NCBI GenBank assembly: GCA_934095865.1
Contig: CAKOKU010000001.1
Location: forward strand, 88,693-152,692
Reading direction: 5' to 3'
From: an uncultured Bacilli bacterium
Lineage (GTDB): Bacteria; Bacillota_I; Bacilli_A; RF39; UBA660
DNA length: 64,000 nucleotides
Shown: positions 26,192-34,255 of the stretch, one piece after another
How the letters are laid out: each line of letters starts with the position of its first letter
Position numbering within the stretch: position 1 is the stretch's first letter
The notes under the pieces: generated by a model
Seen by the model: only the letters and a program-made list of their open reading frames with translations
What the model was told of the DNA's origin: nothing
The model's database searches: none
Made by a program: the position numbers and the translations under genes

Positions 26192-27181
26192 ATGAATATC
26201 TATTTTTTACAAATATTTGTTTTATGTTTGGTACTTTTAGCAGGAATATTTTTGTTAAGACTAGCTAAATCAATAAGAGTTAGTCATCGTATTGCTGGAT
26301 ATTCTCTAAATTTAGATGAGGATAATGTTTCTCTTTTGGCGAAAATTCAGAATGGCTTTTGGAATTTTATTAGCCATTTAAGTAAAGGTCTTAGTAATTA
26401 TAAAATTATTGATAAGTTAGCTAATAAATATGATAAGTATATTTTGGAAATTAAACGAAATCAAATATCCAAGGTTGATTATTTTACTATTAAGTTATTG
26501 TTGATTATTTTATTATTAATTATTAGTTTAGTTTTGGTTGTTTTACAATTATTGCCAAGTAGTATTTTAGTATTTATATTAGCTTTTATGGGAGGATATT
26601 TTTTACCAGATTTATTTTGGAAATATTTATATATTAAAAGAACTAATAAAATTGTTACAGAAGTTTATTTAAGTACAAAATATATTTCTTATGCACTCCA
26701 ACATGGTTATGGCATGATAGATGCAGTTAAATATAGTATTGATAAATTAGATGGGGAAATTGTTGATGAATTGCAAAAAATCTTACGTGATTTACGTAAC
26801 AATATCACGATTGAAATGGCCTTTTTAAGATTTTATCAACGAAGTAAACTTTCTAATGTTAAGTATATTTATGATAATCTATTGTTAGCTAGTAGTCTTA
26901 ATATTAGTTATGCTAAAGCTTTTAGTTTCATAGAAACTAATATGAGCAAAAAAGAAATCAAAAATAGTAATAACTTTAAAATGGTTGATGTTTATAATTA
27001 TTTATTCTTAATAGTTCTTTGTATTCCTGTATTGGTTTGGCTTTTTGGTTCTTTCATTAATCCTAATTATTTTGAAAAATTATTTGTTGGCAATGGTCGT
27101 CTTGTTGTTATGGTCATTGTTGCTTTATATAGTATTTATATTTATATAGTAAAGAATGCTTTGGAGGTATCTTGTGAATAA
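26192..27181 (+). CDS. TadB-like inner-membrane platform protein
   Basis: Type II secretion F-domain (GspF) protein. An N-terminal membrane helix (about residues 4-22), a pair of hydrophobic helices in the middle (about 90-140), the cytoplasmic GspF helical domain (STKYISYALQHGYGMIDAVKYSI ... RYDNLLLA-like), and two C-terminal helices. ATG 26192 directly follows the CpaF-like stop. Forms the membrane platform with the next protein. Confidence 0.75.
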   Translation: MNIYFLQIFVLCLVLLAGIFLLRLAKSIRVSHRIAGYSLNLDEDNVSLLAKIQNGFWNFISHLSKGLSNYKIIDKLANKYDKYILEIKRNQISKVDYFTIKLLLIILLLIISLVLVVLQLLPSSILVFILAFMGGYFLPDLFWKYLYIKRTNKIVTEVYLSTKYISYALQHGYGMIDAVKYSIDKLDGEIVDELQKILRDLRNNITIEMAFLRFYQRSKLSNVKYIYDNLLLASSLNISYAKAFSFIETNMSKKEIKNSNNFKMVDVYNYLFLIVLCIPVLVWLFGSFINPNYFEKLFVGNGRLVVMVIVALYSIYIYIVKNALEVSCE

Positions 27182-27839
27182 TTTTATTAATAGTGTTTAT
27201 CCAAAGAAATATCTTGATGATTTGAATAGCCGTCTTGCTAAGCTAGGTAGTGAAAGTAAAATTAGCTTGAGTACTTTTTTGATTTCTAGATTAGTAATTG
27301 AATTTTTGCTTTTTATTGTTTTAATTTTAATTCCTGTATATGGGATAATTTTAAGCTTTTTGTTTACGATTCTTTTTCATTATTTGTATGAAGATATTTT
27401 GATTAACGCCAAAATTTTGAAACGAAAAGAACAGCTAGATAAAGATATAGCCTATTTTTTAGAAGCCTATTCTTTAGCCTTAGAATCTAATTTTGATGTT
27501 AAAGCTAGTTTTTTAGTAACGGCTAAATTAATTGATAATTCATTTACCAAAGAAATAAGAGAACGTAAAAATAAATATTTTAATTTAAATGATTTGTTAA
27601 GCTCGTTAAAGAACACTATTCCTAATGAAGACATTGCTGAAGATTTACTTTTAATTGAAGAAGGTAATAAAGAAAATACCGTGATGGCTGTTAATAATAT
27701 GTTAAAAAAATTAGCTGAAGAAAGTGATGCTAAGATAGATAATACTATTAAAAAAGTGCCAATAAAAATTATTTTAGCCAGTTTAGTGTTCTTGGCCTTA
27801 GTATTAATACTTTTAGTTTGGGGACCAAAATATTTGTAA
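27174..27839 (+). CDS. TadC-like inner-membrane platform protein
   Basis: GspF-family partner of TadB. 221 residues from GTG 27174, after GGAGG, overlapping the TadB-like gene by 8 bases. Two membrane helices (about residues 36-75), the helical domain DIAYFLEAYSLALESNFDVKA, and a C-terminal helix (about 198-217). It is shorter than typical TadC, which fits a reduced locus. Confidence 0.72.
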   Translation: MNNFINSVYPKKYLDDLNSRLAKLGSESKISLSTFLISRLVIEFLLFIVLILIPVYGIILSFLFTILFHYLYEDILINAKILKRKEQLDKDIAYFLEAYSLALESNFDVKASFLVTAKLIDNSFTKEIRERKNKYFNLNDLLSSLKNTIPNEDIAEDLLLIEEGNKENTVMAVNNMLKKLAEESDAKIDNTIKKVPIKIILASLVFLALVLILLVWGPKYL

Positions 27840-27846
27840 GATATTG

Positions 27847-27875
27847 TTGAAACTTAAGTTTATTTATGGTAATCT
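27847..27875 (+). promoter_or_regulatory. Promoter of the acidic membrane protein
   Basis: TTGAAA (27847-27852), 17-bp spacer, TAATCT (27870-27875) with TGG extended -10. Confidence 0.55.
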
Positions 27876-27901
27876 TAAATAAAGAATAGAAGGAATTTGT
27901 T

Positions 27902-28567
27902 ATGGAAAAATTTATAAATGATTTATATAGTAATAGTAATTTCCCAATTATACTATGTGTATTAATTGCGGTATTTACTGTTTTATTTATAATTACTTTG
28001 TTTTTAGCTTTAAGAGATGCAAAGAAAAATGAGGAATCAGTTGAAAAGATGTTAGATGGTACGAAAGATGAAAAAAGTGAAGATATACCTGTGGAAACTA
28101 AAGAATTAAAAGAAGAAGTAGAACCAACTTTTGAAGATATAACTTTTAATGAAAAAGAAGAAGAAAAATCAGAAGAAGTTAAATATCCTGGAGTTTCTTT
28201 TGAACCAACTTTAGAGAAAAAAGAAGAAACTAATAATGTTGATGTAATTGAAGAAACGACAACAACTATTCCGGTTTTAAAAGATGATGAGATAAGTAAT
28301 TTTGAAAACTTTTTCTTAGAAAATTTAAAAGATAAAGAAGAAGATAATAATGTCTTTGATTTTACTGAAAGGAAAGAGGAAGAACCGGCTAAGAAAATTG
28401 AGTTAGAACCAGTTGATGTTAATTTTGATTTCAGTAGTTTAGAAGAAGATAGTAAAAAGTCTGAAACTCCTGAGATTCCTGCTAGTGTCGAAGCAGATAT
28501 GCCTAAAATGAAAGCTGATTATTCATATAAACAAATTGAAAGAGAAACTTATAAAATTAATAAGTAG
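27902..28567 (+). CDS. Membrane-anchored highly acidic protein of unknown function
   Basis: Not recognised. 221 residues: one membrane helix (about residues 17-38) followed by a long Glu/Lys-rich, probably disordered region with repeated EEE/EEK runs and no cysteine. The sequence composition points to a linker or scaffold. It follows the Tad-like genes but has its own promoter and terminator. Confidence 0.7.
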   Translation: MEKFINDLYSNSNFPIILCVLIAVFTVLFIITLFLALRDAKKNEESVEKMLDGTKDEKSEDIPVETKELKEEVEPTFEDITFNEKEEEKSEEVKYPGVSFEPTLEKKEETNNVDVIEETTTTIPVLKDDEISNFENFFLENLKDKEEDNNVFDFTERKEEEPAKKIELEPVDVNFDFSSLEEDSKKSETPEIPASVEADMPKMKADYSYKQIERETYKINK

Positions 28568-28596
28568 TGTATTGTTTTAAATATACTACTTTTTTT
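28562..28596 (+). terminator. Rho-independent terminator
   Basis: AAGTAGTGTAT pairs with ATATACTACTT (one G-T pair), then T7. It overlaps the stop codon of the acidic protein. Confidence 0.75.
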
Positions 28597-28652
28597 GATG
28601 GTTAATTTACTTAATTGTTACCAATGCTTAAAAAATAAAAAGTTCATATTTA

Positions 28653-28681
28653 TTGAATTGTAAAAAAGGATTTGCTATACT
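28653..28681 (+). promoter_or_regulatory. Promoter of the GH31 gene
   Basis: TTGAAT (28653-28658), 17-bp spacer, TATACT (28676-28681) with TGC extended -10. Confidence 0.75.
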
Positions 28682-28705
28682 TATTATAGAAAGAATAGGG
28701 ATAGT

Positions 28706-31273
28706 ATGAGTGAACTAGGTAATCATTTCTTACCAAATATGAATAATAGAATAACTAATCCTAAGGCTGTTTTTAAAGGTCAAAAGTACAGAATTAGTGT
28801 AATATCTGATATGATTTTAAGATTGGAATATAATGAAGAAGGGCAATTTAATGATTATTTAACAGAGAATATTGCTAACCGAAATTTTCCTGTTCCACAT
28901 ATTGATGCACAAGAAGATCATGCGACTTTAATAATTTCAACTAAATATTATAGATTACAATATTTAAAAGAGAAGCCATTTAAAGGTAGTGTTTTTGCGC
29001 CTGATTCGACTTTAAGAGTCAATGTTTTAAATAGTAGTAGTTATTGGTATTATGGCAATGATGAAGTAAAAAAGATTGCTTGTTTGAATCCAAATATTGA
29101 TTTAAAAAAAGAATTTATCTCTCCTAGTGAATTAAATAGTAGTCAAGATAATAAAAATACAGATGATAAAAAAAATAAAAAGAAACAAGAAGAAGCCTCA
29201 TATAAAAAAGCTCAGAAGAAATTTTTAGAAAAAGAAAATAGTTTGTATTCATTAGATGGTTTTTCAACTTTAGATGACTCTGATTCATTAATTATAAATG
29301 ATAAAGGTTATATGGTTCCTCGAACTAAAAAGGGAATAGATATTTATGTATTTGTTTATAACAAAGATTTCCGTCAATTTTTAGGTGATTATGCTAATCT
29401 AACTGGTAGACCACCCCTAATACCTAGATATGCGCTTGGAATTTGGTGGTACAAAGATGATTTATATACTTTTGATGGTATTAGAAAATTAGTATATGAT
29501 TTTAATCAATATAAAATTCCTTTAAATGTGTTAGTACTAGGTTCAAACTGGCATATTAAAGATCCAAATAATTTGAAGAGATATAATAGTGGTTTTACTT
29601 TTAATCGTGATAAATTAGGTAGCTTAAGTAATTTTACTACGTTTTTACATGAACGTGGAATTAGATTAGGGCTAAGTCTAGAACCAACAGAAGGTATTCA
29701 TCCTCATGAATTTAAATACCGTGATTTTGCTAATGAATTGGGAATTAGTGATAGCCAAGATTTACCTTTTAATGTTTTTGATACTAATATGATTGCAGCT
29801 TATCTAGATAAGTTAATTAATACTTTATATAATGAAAATGTTGATTTTTTCTTTATAGATTCTCGACCTAAAAATAAAAAAATATTAAATGCCCTAAATT
29901 ATTATCATTATTATGATTATAAAAAATTTGTTAATATTAGAGGGGTAATTTTATCTCGTGCAGCTAGTGCGGCGGCCCAAAGATACCCAATAATGTATAG
30001 CGGTGAAACCGAAGTAAGTTGGGATACATTAAAGAAATTACCAGAATTTATTTCTAATGCTTATAATATGGGACTTACTTGGTGGAGTAATGATATTGGT
30101 GGCTTTAAAGGTGGTATTGAAGATAGCGAATTGTATTTAAGATATGTTCAATTTGGGACTTTTAGTCCAATATTTAGATTTGCTTCTTCTTATGGTCATT
30201 ATTATAAAAGAGAGCCTTGGCGTTGGAATAATCAAATACTAAGAGTTGTTCAAGATTATTTAATGTTACGTTTAAAATTATCTAGTTATTTGTATGCAGA
30301 AGGTTATAAATATCATAAGCTAGGTGTTCCTGTTTTTATGCCTTTATATCATGCTGTTGCTAGTATGATTGATGAACCAGACTATAAAAATGAATATTTC
30401 TTTGGTAGTGAACTTTTAGTGGCTCCGATTACAAAGACTAAGGATGCTGCGATGCAACGTAGTGTTGAAAAAATATATTTACCAAATGGTACATGGTATG
30501 ATTTTAAAACAGGTAAGAGATTTAATGGTAATACTAGATATGTTATGTTCTTTAATGATGAAGATTATCCTGTATTTGCTAAAAAAGGTTCAATTATTCC
30601 TCTTTATGTACCAGAGAATGCTATTAATAATATAGGAATATCTAGATCATTAGAAGTTCATATTTTCCCAGGCGAAAGTAATATCTATAACTTATATGAA
30701 GATGATGGTATTAGTTCATTGTATGAACAAGGATATTATATTGTAACTAGATTTGATTATAACTATTTACAGAGTAATTATACTTTGATTATTCGTCCTT
30801 ATGAAGGCAAGAGCGGTATTATTCCTGATGAAAGAAATTATAAGATTAGATTTAGAAATACAAGAACGGCTACTGATGTTAGAGTTTTACTTGAAGCAGA
30901 ACCAATACCTTTTACTTCATATACTGATGGTAGTGATTTCATTGTTGATGTTAAAAATGTTAGTACGGTAAAACAAGTTACAATAATATGTCGTGGTAAA
31001 GATATTGAAATAGATGCGACAAGAATTTTAAATGAAGATATAGATAGTATTATTTCTGATATTCCTGTTGCTACTGAATTGAAAAATGAAATTGCAAAGA
31101 TTATGTTTAGTGATGTTGATTATAGTGATAAACGTATTGCTGTTAAAAAATTAAGAAGAAATGGGTTAAGTGATTTATATATAAGAATGCTCTTGCGATT
31201 ATTAGAATATACTTCTAATAACAATAGAAGTAAAGTAGCTAAACAAAATACTAAAACAATTGTAAATAAGTAG
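28706..31273 (+). CDS. GH31 family glycosidase (alpha-glucosidase/xylosidase type)
   Basis: 855 residues, no signal peptide, so cytoplasmic. An N-terminal beta-sandwich, then a Lys-rich insert (about residues 145-185) not expected in the family, and the TIM barrel from PPLIPRYALGIWW. The nucleophile is expected at Asp385 in DFFFIDSRP, where the family has WWxDW. The acid/base loop usually reads GDT but here is YSGETEVSW with Glu434. GLTWWSNDIGG and FGTFSPIFRFAS are conserved, followed by C-terminal beta domains. Clearly GH31; activity and substrate are uncertain because of the Glu substitution. Confidence 0.85.
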   Translation: MSELGNHFLPNMNNRITNPKAVFKGQKYRISVISDMILRLEYNEEGQFNDYLTENIANRNFPVPHIDAQEDHATLIISTKYYRLQYLKEKPFKGSVFAPDSTLRVNVLNSSSYWYYGNDEVKKIACLNPNIDLKKEFISPSELNSSQDNKNTDDKKNKKKQEEASYKKAQKKFLEKENSLYSLDGFSTLDDSDSLIINDKGYMVPRTKKGIDIYVFVYNKDFRQFLGDYANLTGRPPLIPRYALGIWWYKDDLYTFDGIRKLVYDFNQYKIPLNVLVLGSNWHIKDPNNLKRYNSGFTFNRDKLGSLSNFTTFLHERGIRLGLSLEPTEGIHPHEFKYRDFANELGISDSQDLPFNVFDTNMIAAYLDKLINTLYNENVDFFFIDSRPKNKKILNALNYYHYYDYKKFVNIRGVILSRAASAAAQRYPIMYSGETEVSWDTLKKLPEFISNAYNMGLTWWSNDIGGFKGGIEDSELYLRYVQFGTFSPIFRFASSYGHYYKREPWRWNNQILRVVQDYLMLRLKLSSYLYAEGYKYHKLGVPVFMPLYHAVASMIDEPDYKNEYFFGSELLVAPITKTKDAAMQRSVEKIYLPNGTWYDFKTGKRFNGNTRYVMFFNDEDYPVFAKKGSIIPLYVPENAINNIGISRSLEVHIFPGESNIYNLYEDDGISSLYEQGYYIVTRFDYNYLQSNYTLIIRPYEGKSGIIPDERNYKIRFRNTRTATDVRVLLEAEPIPFTSYTDGSDFIVDVKNVSTVKQVTIICRGKDIEIDATRILNEDIDSIISDIPVATELKNEIAKIMFSDVDYSDKRIAVKKLRRNGLSDLYIRMLLRLLEYTSNNNRSKVAKQNTKTIVNK

Positions 31274-31303
31274 AATCTAAGTTTTAGGATTGGTGCTTTT
31301 TAG

Positions 31304-31331
31304 TTGCATCCCAAAATATCCGTGTTATAAT
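31304..31331 (+). promoter_or_regulatory. Promoter of the small membrane protein and HD gene
   Basis: TTGCAT (31304-31309), 16-bp spacer, TATAAT (31326-31331) with TGT extended -10. This promoter lies inside the longest open frame, which argues for the later start used below. Confidence 0.7.
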
Positions 31332-31352
31332 AGGAAGGAATGTGGTGGAAAT

Positions 31353-31571
31353 ATGCATATATATCAAATATTATTATTAATTGGTGTAGTCATTGCTAGT
31401 ATTATGACTTCTTATTCATTAGTAAGAACTTTTGTGTTATTGATAAAAAGTAATGATGTTCAGGCTAAAGAAGAAAAAGATTTAGAAAAAACGATGAAGT
31501 TAATGATTTATTCAATTATTTTATTAACTATTTGTTCTTTTGTTTATACTTTGTTTTGTATAATGGATTAG
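31353..31571 (+). CDS. Small two-helix membrane protein
   Basis: Not recognised. 72 residues from ATG 31353 (preceded by GTGGTGG). Two hydrophobic helices (about residues 3-25 and 48-70) joined by a charged loop KSNDVQAKEEKDLEK. It precedes the HD-domain gene by 9 bases and shares its promoter. Confidence 0.65.
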   Translation: MHIYQILLLIGVVIASIMTSYSLVRTFVLLIKSNDVQAKEEKDLEKTMKLMIYSIILLTICSFVYTLFCIMD

Positions 31572-31580
31572 TGTGTTTTG

Positions 31581-32093
31581 ATGAATAATGATATTATTGG
31601 TGTAGATACATATGATGATATTGTTAAAGATATCTTATCTAATCCTGAATTTCAAAAGCTTAAGAGTGAGCCCCATCATGGTATAAGTCGTTATGAGCAT
31701 TGTCTTAGAGTATCTAAAGGGTCTTATTTAGTTGTTAAAAGTCTTAGAATGAAGAACTTAATTGGTATTACAAGAGCTTCTTTGTTACATGATTTTTATA
31801 CAGATAATGATTTAAATGGTTATAATTCTTATGAAAGATTACGTGTGCATCCTAATGTTGCCTTAAAGAATGCGAGAAAATTTTATGATCTTAATGATAT
31901 GGAAGCTGACATTATTGTTAAACATATGTTTCCTCATACTAAAGAATTACCTAAATATAAAGAAACTTATTTGGTTTCTGTTATGGATAAATTGGTAGCT
32001 TCTTATGAAATGGTAAGGTTTAAGGCTTCTTTGAAGTTAGGTATTTATTTATTATTTATTTATAATGTAGTTAGTATAAAGATGCAGCAGTAA
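31581..32093 (+). CDS. HD-domain phosphohydrolase
   Basis: Metal-dependent phosphohydrolase family. The His-x-Asp elements are visible: RYEHCLRVS (first His), SLLHDFYTD (His-Asp), RVHPNVALKNA and IVKHMFPH, then VSVMDKLVA (last Asp). 170 residues from ATG 31581; a TTG lies one codon before. The last ~25 residues are hydrophobic. The substrate (nucleotide or other phosphate) is not predictable. Confidence 0.8.
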   Translation: MNNDIIGVDTYDDIVKDILSNPEFQKLKSEPHHGISRYEHCLRVSKGSYLVVKSLRMKNLIGITRASLLHDFYTDNDLNGYNSYERLRVHPNVALKNARKFYDLNDMEADIIVKHMFPHTKELPKYKETYLVSVMDKLVASYEMVRFKASLKLGIYLLFIYNVVSIKMQQ

Positions 32094-32167
32094 TTGTTGT
32101 AATATGATTATTTAAAATGTAGATTGTTGCGCTTATTCTAATAGATTTTGTAAAAATTAATTGATTT

Positions 32168-32188
32168 ATTCCCTTTAATAAAGGGAAT
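32168..32188 (+). repeat. Perfect hairpin just upstream of tRNA-Arg
   Basis: ATTCCCTTT and AAAGGGAAT form a 9-bp stem with a 3-base loop, ending 6 bases before the mature tRNA 5' end. No T-run follows, so it is not a standard terminator; it may be a pre-tRNA leader hairpin. Confidence 0.6.
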
Positions 32189-32194
32189 ATACTT

Positions 32195-32273
32195 GTCTCC
32201 ATAGCTCAGATGGATAGAGCACAGACCTCCTAAGTCTGGTTTTGGCCGAGTTCGAGTCTCGGTGGGGACACCA
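32195..32273 (+). tRNA. tRNA-Arg (anticodon CCT)
   Basis: Acceptor GTCTCCA/TGGGGAC, anticodon stem CAGAC/GTCTG with loop CTCCTAA (anticodon CCT, reads AGG), T-arm CCGAG TTCGAGT CTCGG, encoded CCA. 79 bases. Followed by its own terminator. Confidence 0.95.
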
Positions 32274-32285
32274 TTTGATAATTAA

Positions 32286-32310
32286 AGCCTGTAAATACGG
32301 GCTATTTTTT
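32286..32310 (+). terminator. Rho-independent terminator after tRNA-Arg
   Basis: AGCCTG pairs with CGGGCT (one G-T pair) across TAAATA, then T6. Confidence 0.7.
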
Positions 32311-32461
32311 ATATCATTAGGTTTTTATGCGTATTTTAAACAGGTTTATATTTTTAATAGTATAAAGTAAGTGATTTTTGGTGTGGATAACATTATTTTA
32401 ATACAGAAAATTTAAATAAATGTAAGCCAAATTTTGTCAATTTATATGCATTAAGTTAAAC

Positions 32462-32490
32462 TTGATATTCTGTTGATTTTATGCTAGAGT
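32462..32490 (+). promoter_or_regulatory. Promoter of the coiled-coil membrane protein
   Basis: TTGATA (32462-32467), 17-bp spacer, TAGAGT (32485-32490) with TGC extended -10. Confidence 0.5.
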
Positions 32491-32529
32491 AAACACCATA
32501 GATGTTTTTAGTATGTTTTTGGAGGGTTT

Positions 32530-33261
32530 ATGATAAAAAATTTAAAATTTACTGAAGATTTTAAAAAAAGAATTGTTGCTGGTGGTTTAGGACTTGTTCT
32601 TATGACTTCTGCTGGGGCTTTGGGTGTCGGCATTCATAATGCTAAAGAGATTAAAAAGTTAACAAAACAACAAGAAGAATCGACTAGCGTTAGCGTTGAT
32701 TTTGGAAATTATTTAACTGAATATGAACAAGAAAAAGGTCAATTAGAAAAGGAAATTGCTGATTTAAAGGCACAGAAAGAAGCATTACAACATAATGATG
32801 ATAAACAGTTTAAGCTTAAAGATATATACGTAGCAAGAATTCAAAATCAAGATGGCGAGGAATATTGTGCAGTTACTCGTGGTACTTCATTTTCACGTGC
32901 CGAAGCATATGTTAGTTATGCCGTAGGTGAAGATATTTCGGATGAAGAGTATTTAAAATTGGTAAATGAGTTTGTACCTTCTGTTCCAGGTGAAGATGTT
33001 ATTTTTACTTATAATGAAGTTCATGGTAATTTTTATGCTGTTTCTAGTGATACTGTTAACGATCCTTTAGTTCAAGACTATGTTAGATATGATGAGATTG
33101 CATCTTTGAGTACATATTTAACTGAAGGTGAAGAAGATGGAATGATTTTTGAAGATGAATTGTTTGGTAAGAGTGTTATTTATTTATCTGATGTTGAAAG
33201 AGTTTTAAGTAGAATAAATGCTGAGAAAAAAGGCCGTTCAATAATCAAGAAGCTTAACTAA
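32530..33261 (+). CDS. Membrane-anchored coiled-coil protein of unknown function
   Basis: Not recognised. 243 residues, RBS GGAGGG. One N-terminal membrane segment (about residues 14-36, Gly/Ala-rich), then a short coiled coil (about 60-97, EKGQLEKEIADLKAQKEAL), then a mixed alpha/beta domain beginning FKLKDIYVARIQNQDG. Own promoter and terminator. Possibly an extracytoplasmic domain held by a single helix. Confidence 0.7.
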   Translation: MIKNLKFTEDFKKRIVAGGLGLVLMTSAGALGVGIHNAKEIKKLTKQQEESTSVSVDFGNYLTEYEQEKGQLEKEIADLKAQKEALQHNDDKQFKLKDIYVARIQNQDGEEYCAVTRGTSFSRAEAYVSYAVGEDISDEEYLKLVNEFVPSVPGEDVIFTYNEVHGNFYAVSSDTVNDPLVQDYVRYDEIASLSTYLTEGEEDGMIFEDELFGKSVIYLSDVERVLSRINAEKKGRSIIKKLN

Positions 33262-33315
33262 ATAAAGATATAATAAAGTATTGCTTTAATGAATATAATG
33301 AGAATTTGATAATGT

Positions 33316-33339
33316 AAAAGGACTAGAAATAGTCTTTTT
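33316..33339 (+). terminator. Rho-independent terminator
   Basis: AAAAGGACTA pairs with TAGTCTTTTT across GAAA. Confidence 0.75.
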
Positions 33340-33465
33340 AAATTTAAAAAATCATTATATAATTATTTTATAAAAATGTTGTAATTTGGCGTGATATATT
33401 TTGATTAAGAAAGTTTTAAATGAAAGGGATATCTTTTACAATTAAGTAATTGATAAATTGAAACT

Positions 33466-33777
33466 ATGTATGAATATGATTTTAATAAAGAAAATATAGT
33501 AAGCGAGTATAAAGAAATAACTATTAAATGTGACAATACTTATTATTTGGTTAATATATTATTTACTGATAAAAATATATTACTGTTTTATGATGTTAAT
33601 AAAAATAATGTTTTAAAAAGTCGAAATGTTCAAGTTGTAGAAAAATTTGTTTTGGTTTTAAAGCAAGAATTGAATAATATTAATTATAAATTACAGGAGA
33701 ATAATACAATATTATTTGTAAATGAAAATGAAGTAATTATTTATAATTTTAATATTGAAAATGCCATAAAAGCTTAA
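33466..33777 (+). CDS. Hypothetical small protein
   Basis: Not recognised. 103 residues rich in Asn, Ile, Val and Lys, no membrane segment, probably beta-rich with one helix near residues 58-75. No convincing RBS precedes ATG 33466. A terminator follows it. Reality is likely but not certain. Confidence 0.5.
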   Translation: MYEYDFNKENIVSEYKEITIKCDNTYYLVNILFTDKNILLFYDVNKNNVLKSRNVQVVEKFVLVLKQELNNINYKLQENNTILFVNENEVIIYNFNIENAIKA

Positions 33778-33796
33778 CATTTTTGTCAACAGTCTG

Positions 33797-33823
33797 AAAA
33801 ATGGGTTGATGGCCATTTTTTTT
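33797..33823 (+). terminator. Rho-independent terminator
   Basis: AAAAATGG pairs with CCATTTTT across an 8-base loop, with a run of eight T. It insulates the upstream gene from the invertible segment. Confidence 0.8.
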
Positions 33824-33891
33824 AATGGACTAAATTGTATTTTTAGGTATAAATTTGTTAGTTATGTTAATAATAAGATAGATAAAAAATA

Positions 33892-33916
33892 TTCATAGAG
33901 TTATATACTCTATGAA
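33892..33916 (+). repeat. Recombination-like site A (left inverted repeat)
   Basis: 25 bp made of 10-bp palindromic arms TTCATAGAGT and ACTCTATGAA around the asymmetric centre TATAT. Its exact reverse complement occurs at 34155-34179. Arm-spacer-arm layout with a polar spacer is that of a site-specific recombinase core site. Confidence 0.85.
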
Positions 33917-34126
33917 TACGTAATTACTTAGCCTATTCTTAATTTATATTATATATTTTATCATATTTTGTATAGTTTTGGTAAACTTTTACATACTTTT
34001 TTACATAAATTATGGTCAAAATTATAGTCAGTATTTTCTTTAGTAGTCTCTGATATTTCAGATAAATTTGGTAAATATGGGAAAAATAAAAATTAGAAAT
34101 TTATAGTCAATTTTGTAGTCAAACAT

Positions 34127-34154
34127 TTGTTTTTCTTAGCAAGTATCGTATATT
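34127..34154 (+). promoter_or_regulatory. Rightward promoter at the edge of the invertible segment
   Basis: TTGTTT (34127-34132), 16-bp spacer, TATATT (34149-34154), ending exactly where site B begins. It reads toward the gene at 34256, so the orientation seen here may be ON. AT-rich context makes the call tentative. Confidence 0.45.
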
Positions 34155-34179
34155 TTCATAGAGTATATAACTCTATGAA
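34155..34179 (-). repeat. Recombination-like site B (right inverted repeat)
   Basis: Exact 25-bp reverse complement of site A: same 10-bp arms, centre ATATA instead of TATAT. Outside the 25 bp the two flanks differ. Confidence 0.85.
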
Positions 34180-34255
34180 AAGTACACTTTAAGAAAACAA
34201 GCAGGCTTAGTCATATTCTTGTAATAAAATTTTAAGAAATGGAGAAAATAAGACT

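Larger units (their letters stand above)
33892..34179. other. Candidate invertible promoter segment upstream of the surface-protein pair
   Basis: 238 bp (33917-34154) bounded by two identical 25-bp sites in opposite orientation; recombination between them would flip the segment. It contains no gene. It holds a rightward promoter-like pair at its right edge, two GTCA repeat pairs and a central 14-bp palindrome (34049-34062). The next gene rightward starts at 34256. This is the architecture of a phase-variation switch. No recombinase gene is in the window. Confidence 0.7.

Noticed and set aside
33892..34179. Reading the two 25-bp palindromes as transcription terminators
   Set aside because: Neither is followed by a T-run, they are exact reverse complements including the asymmetric centre, and a normal terminator already lies at 33797-33823.
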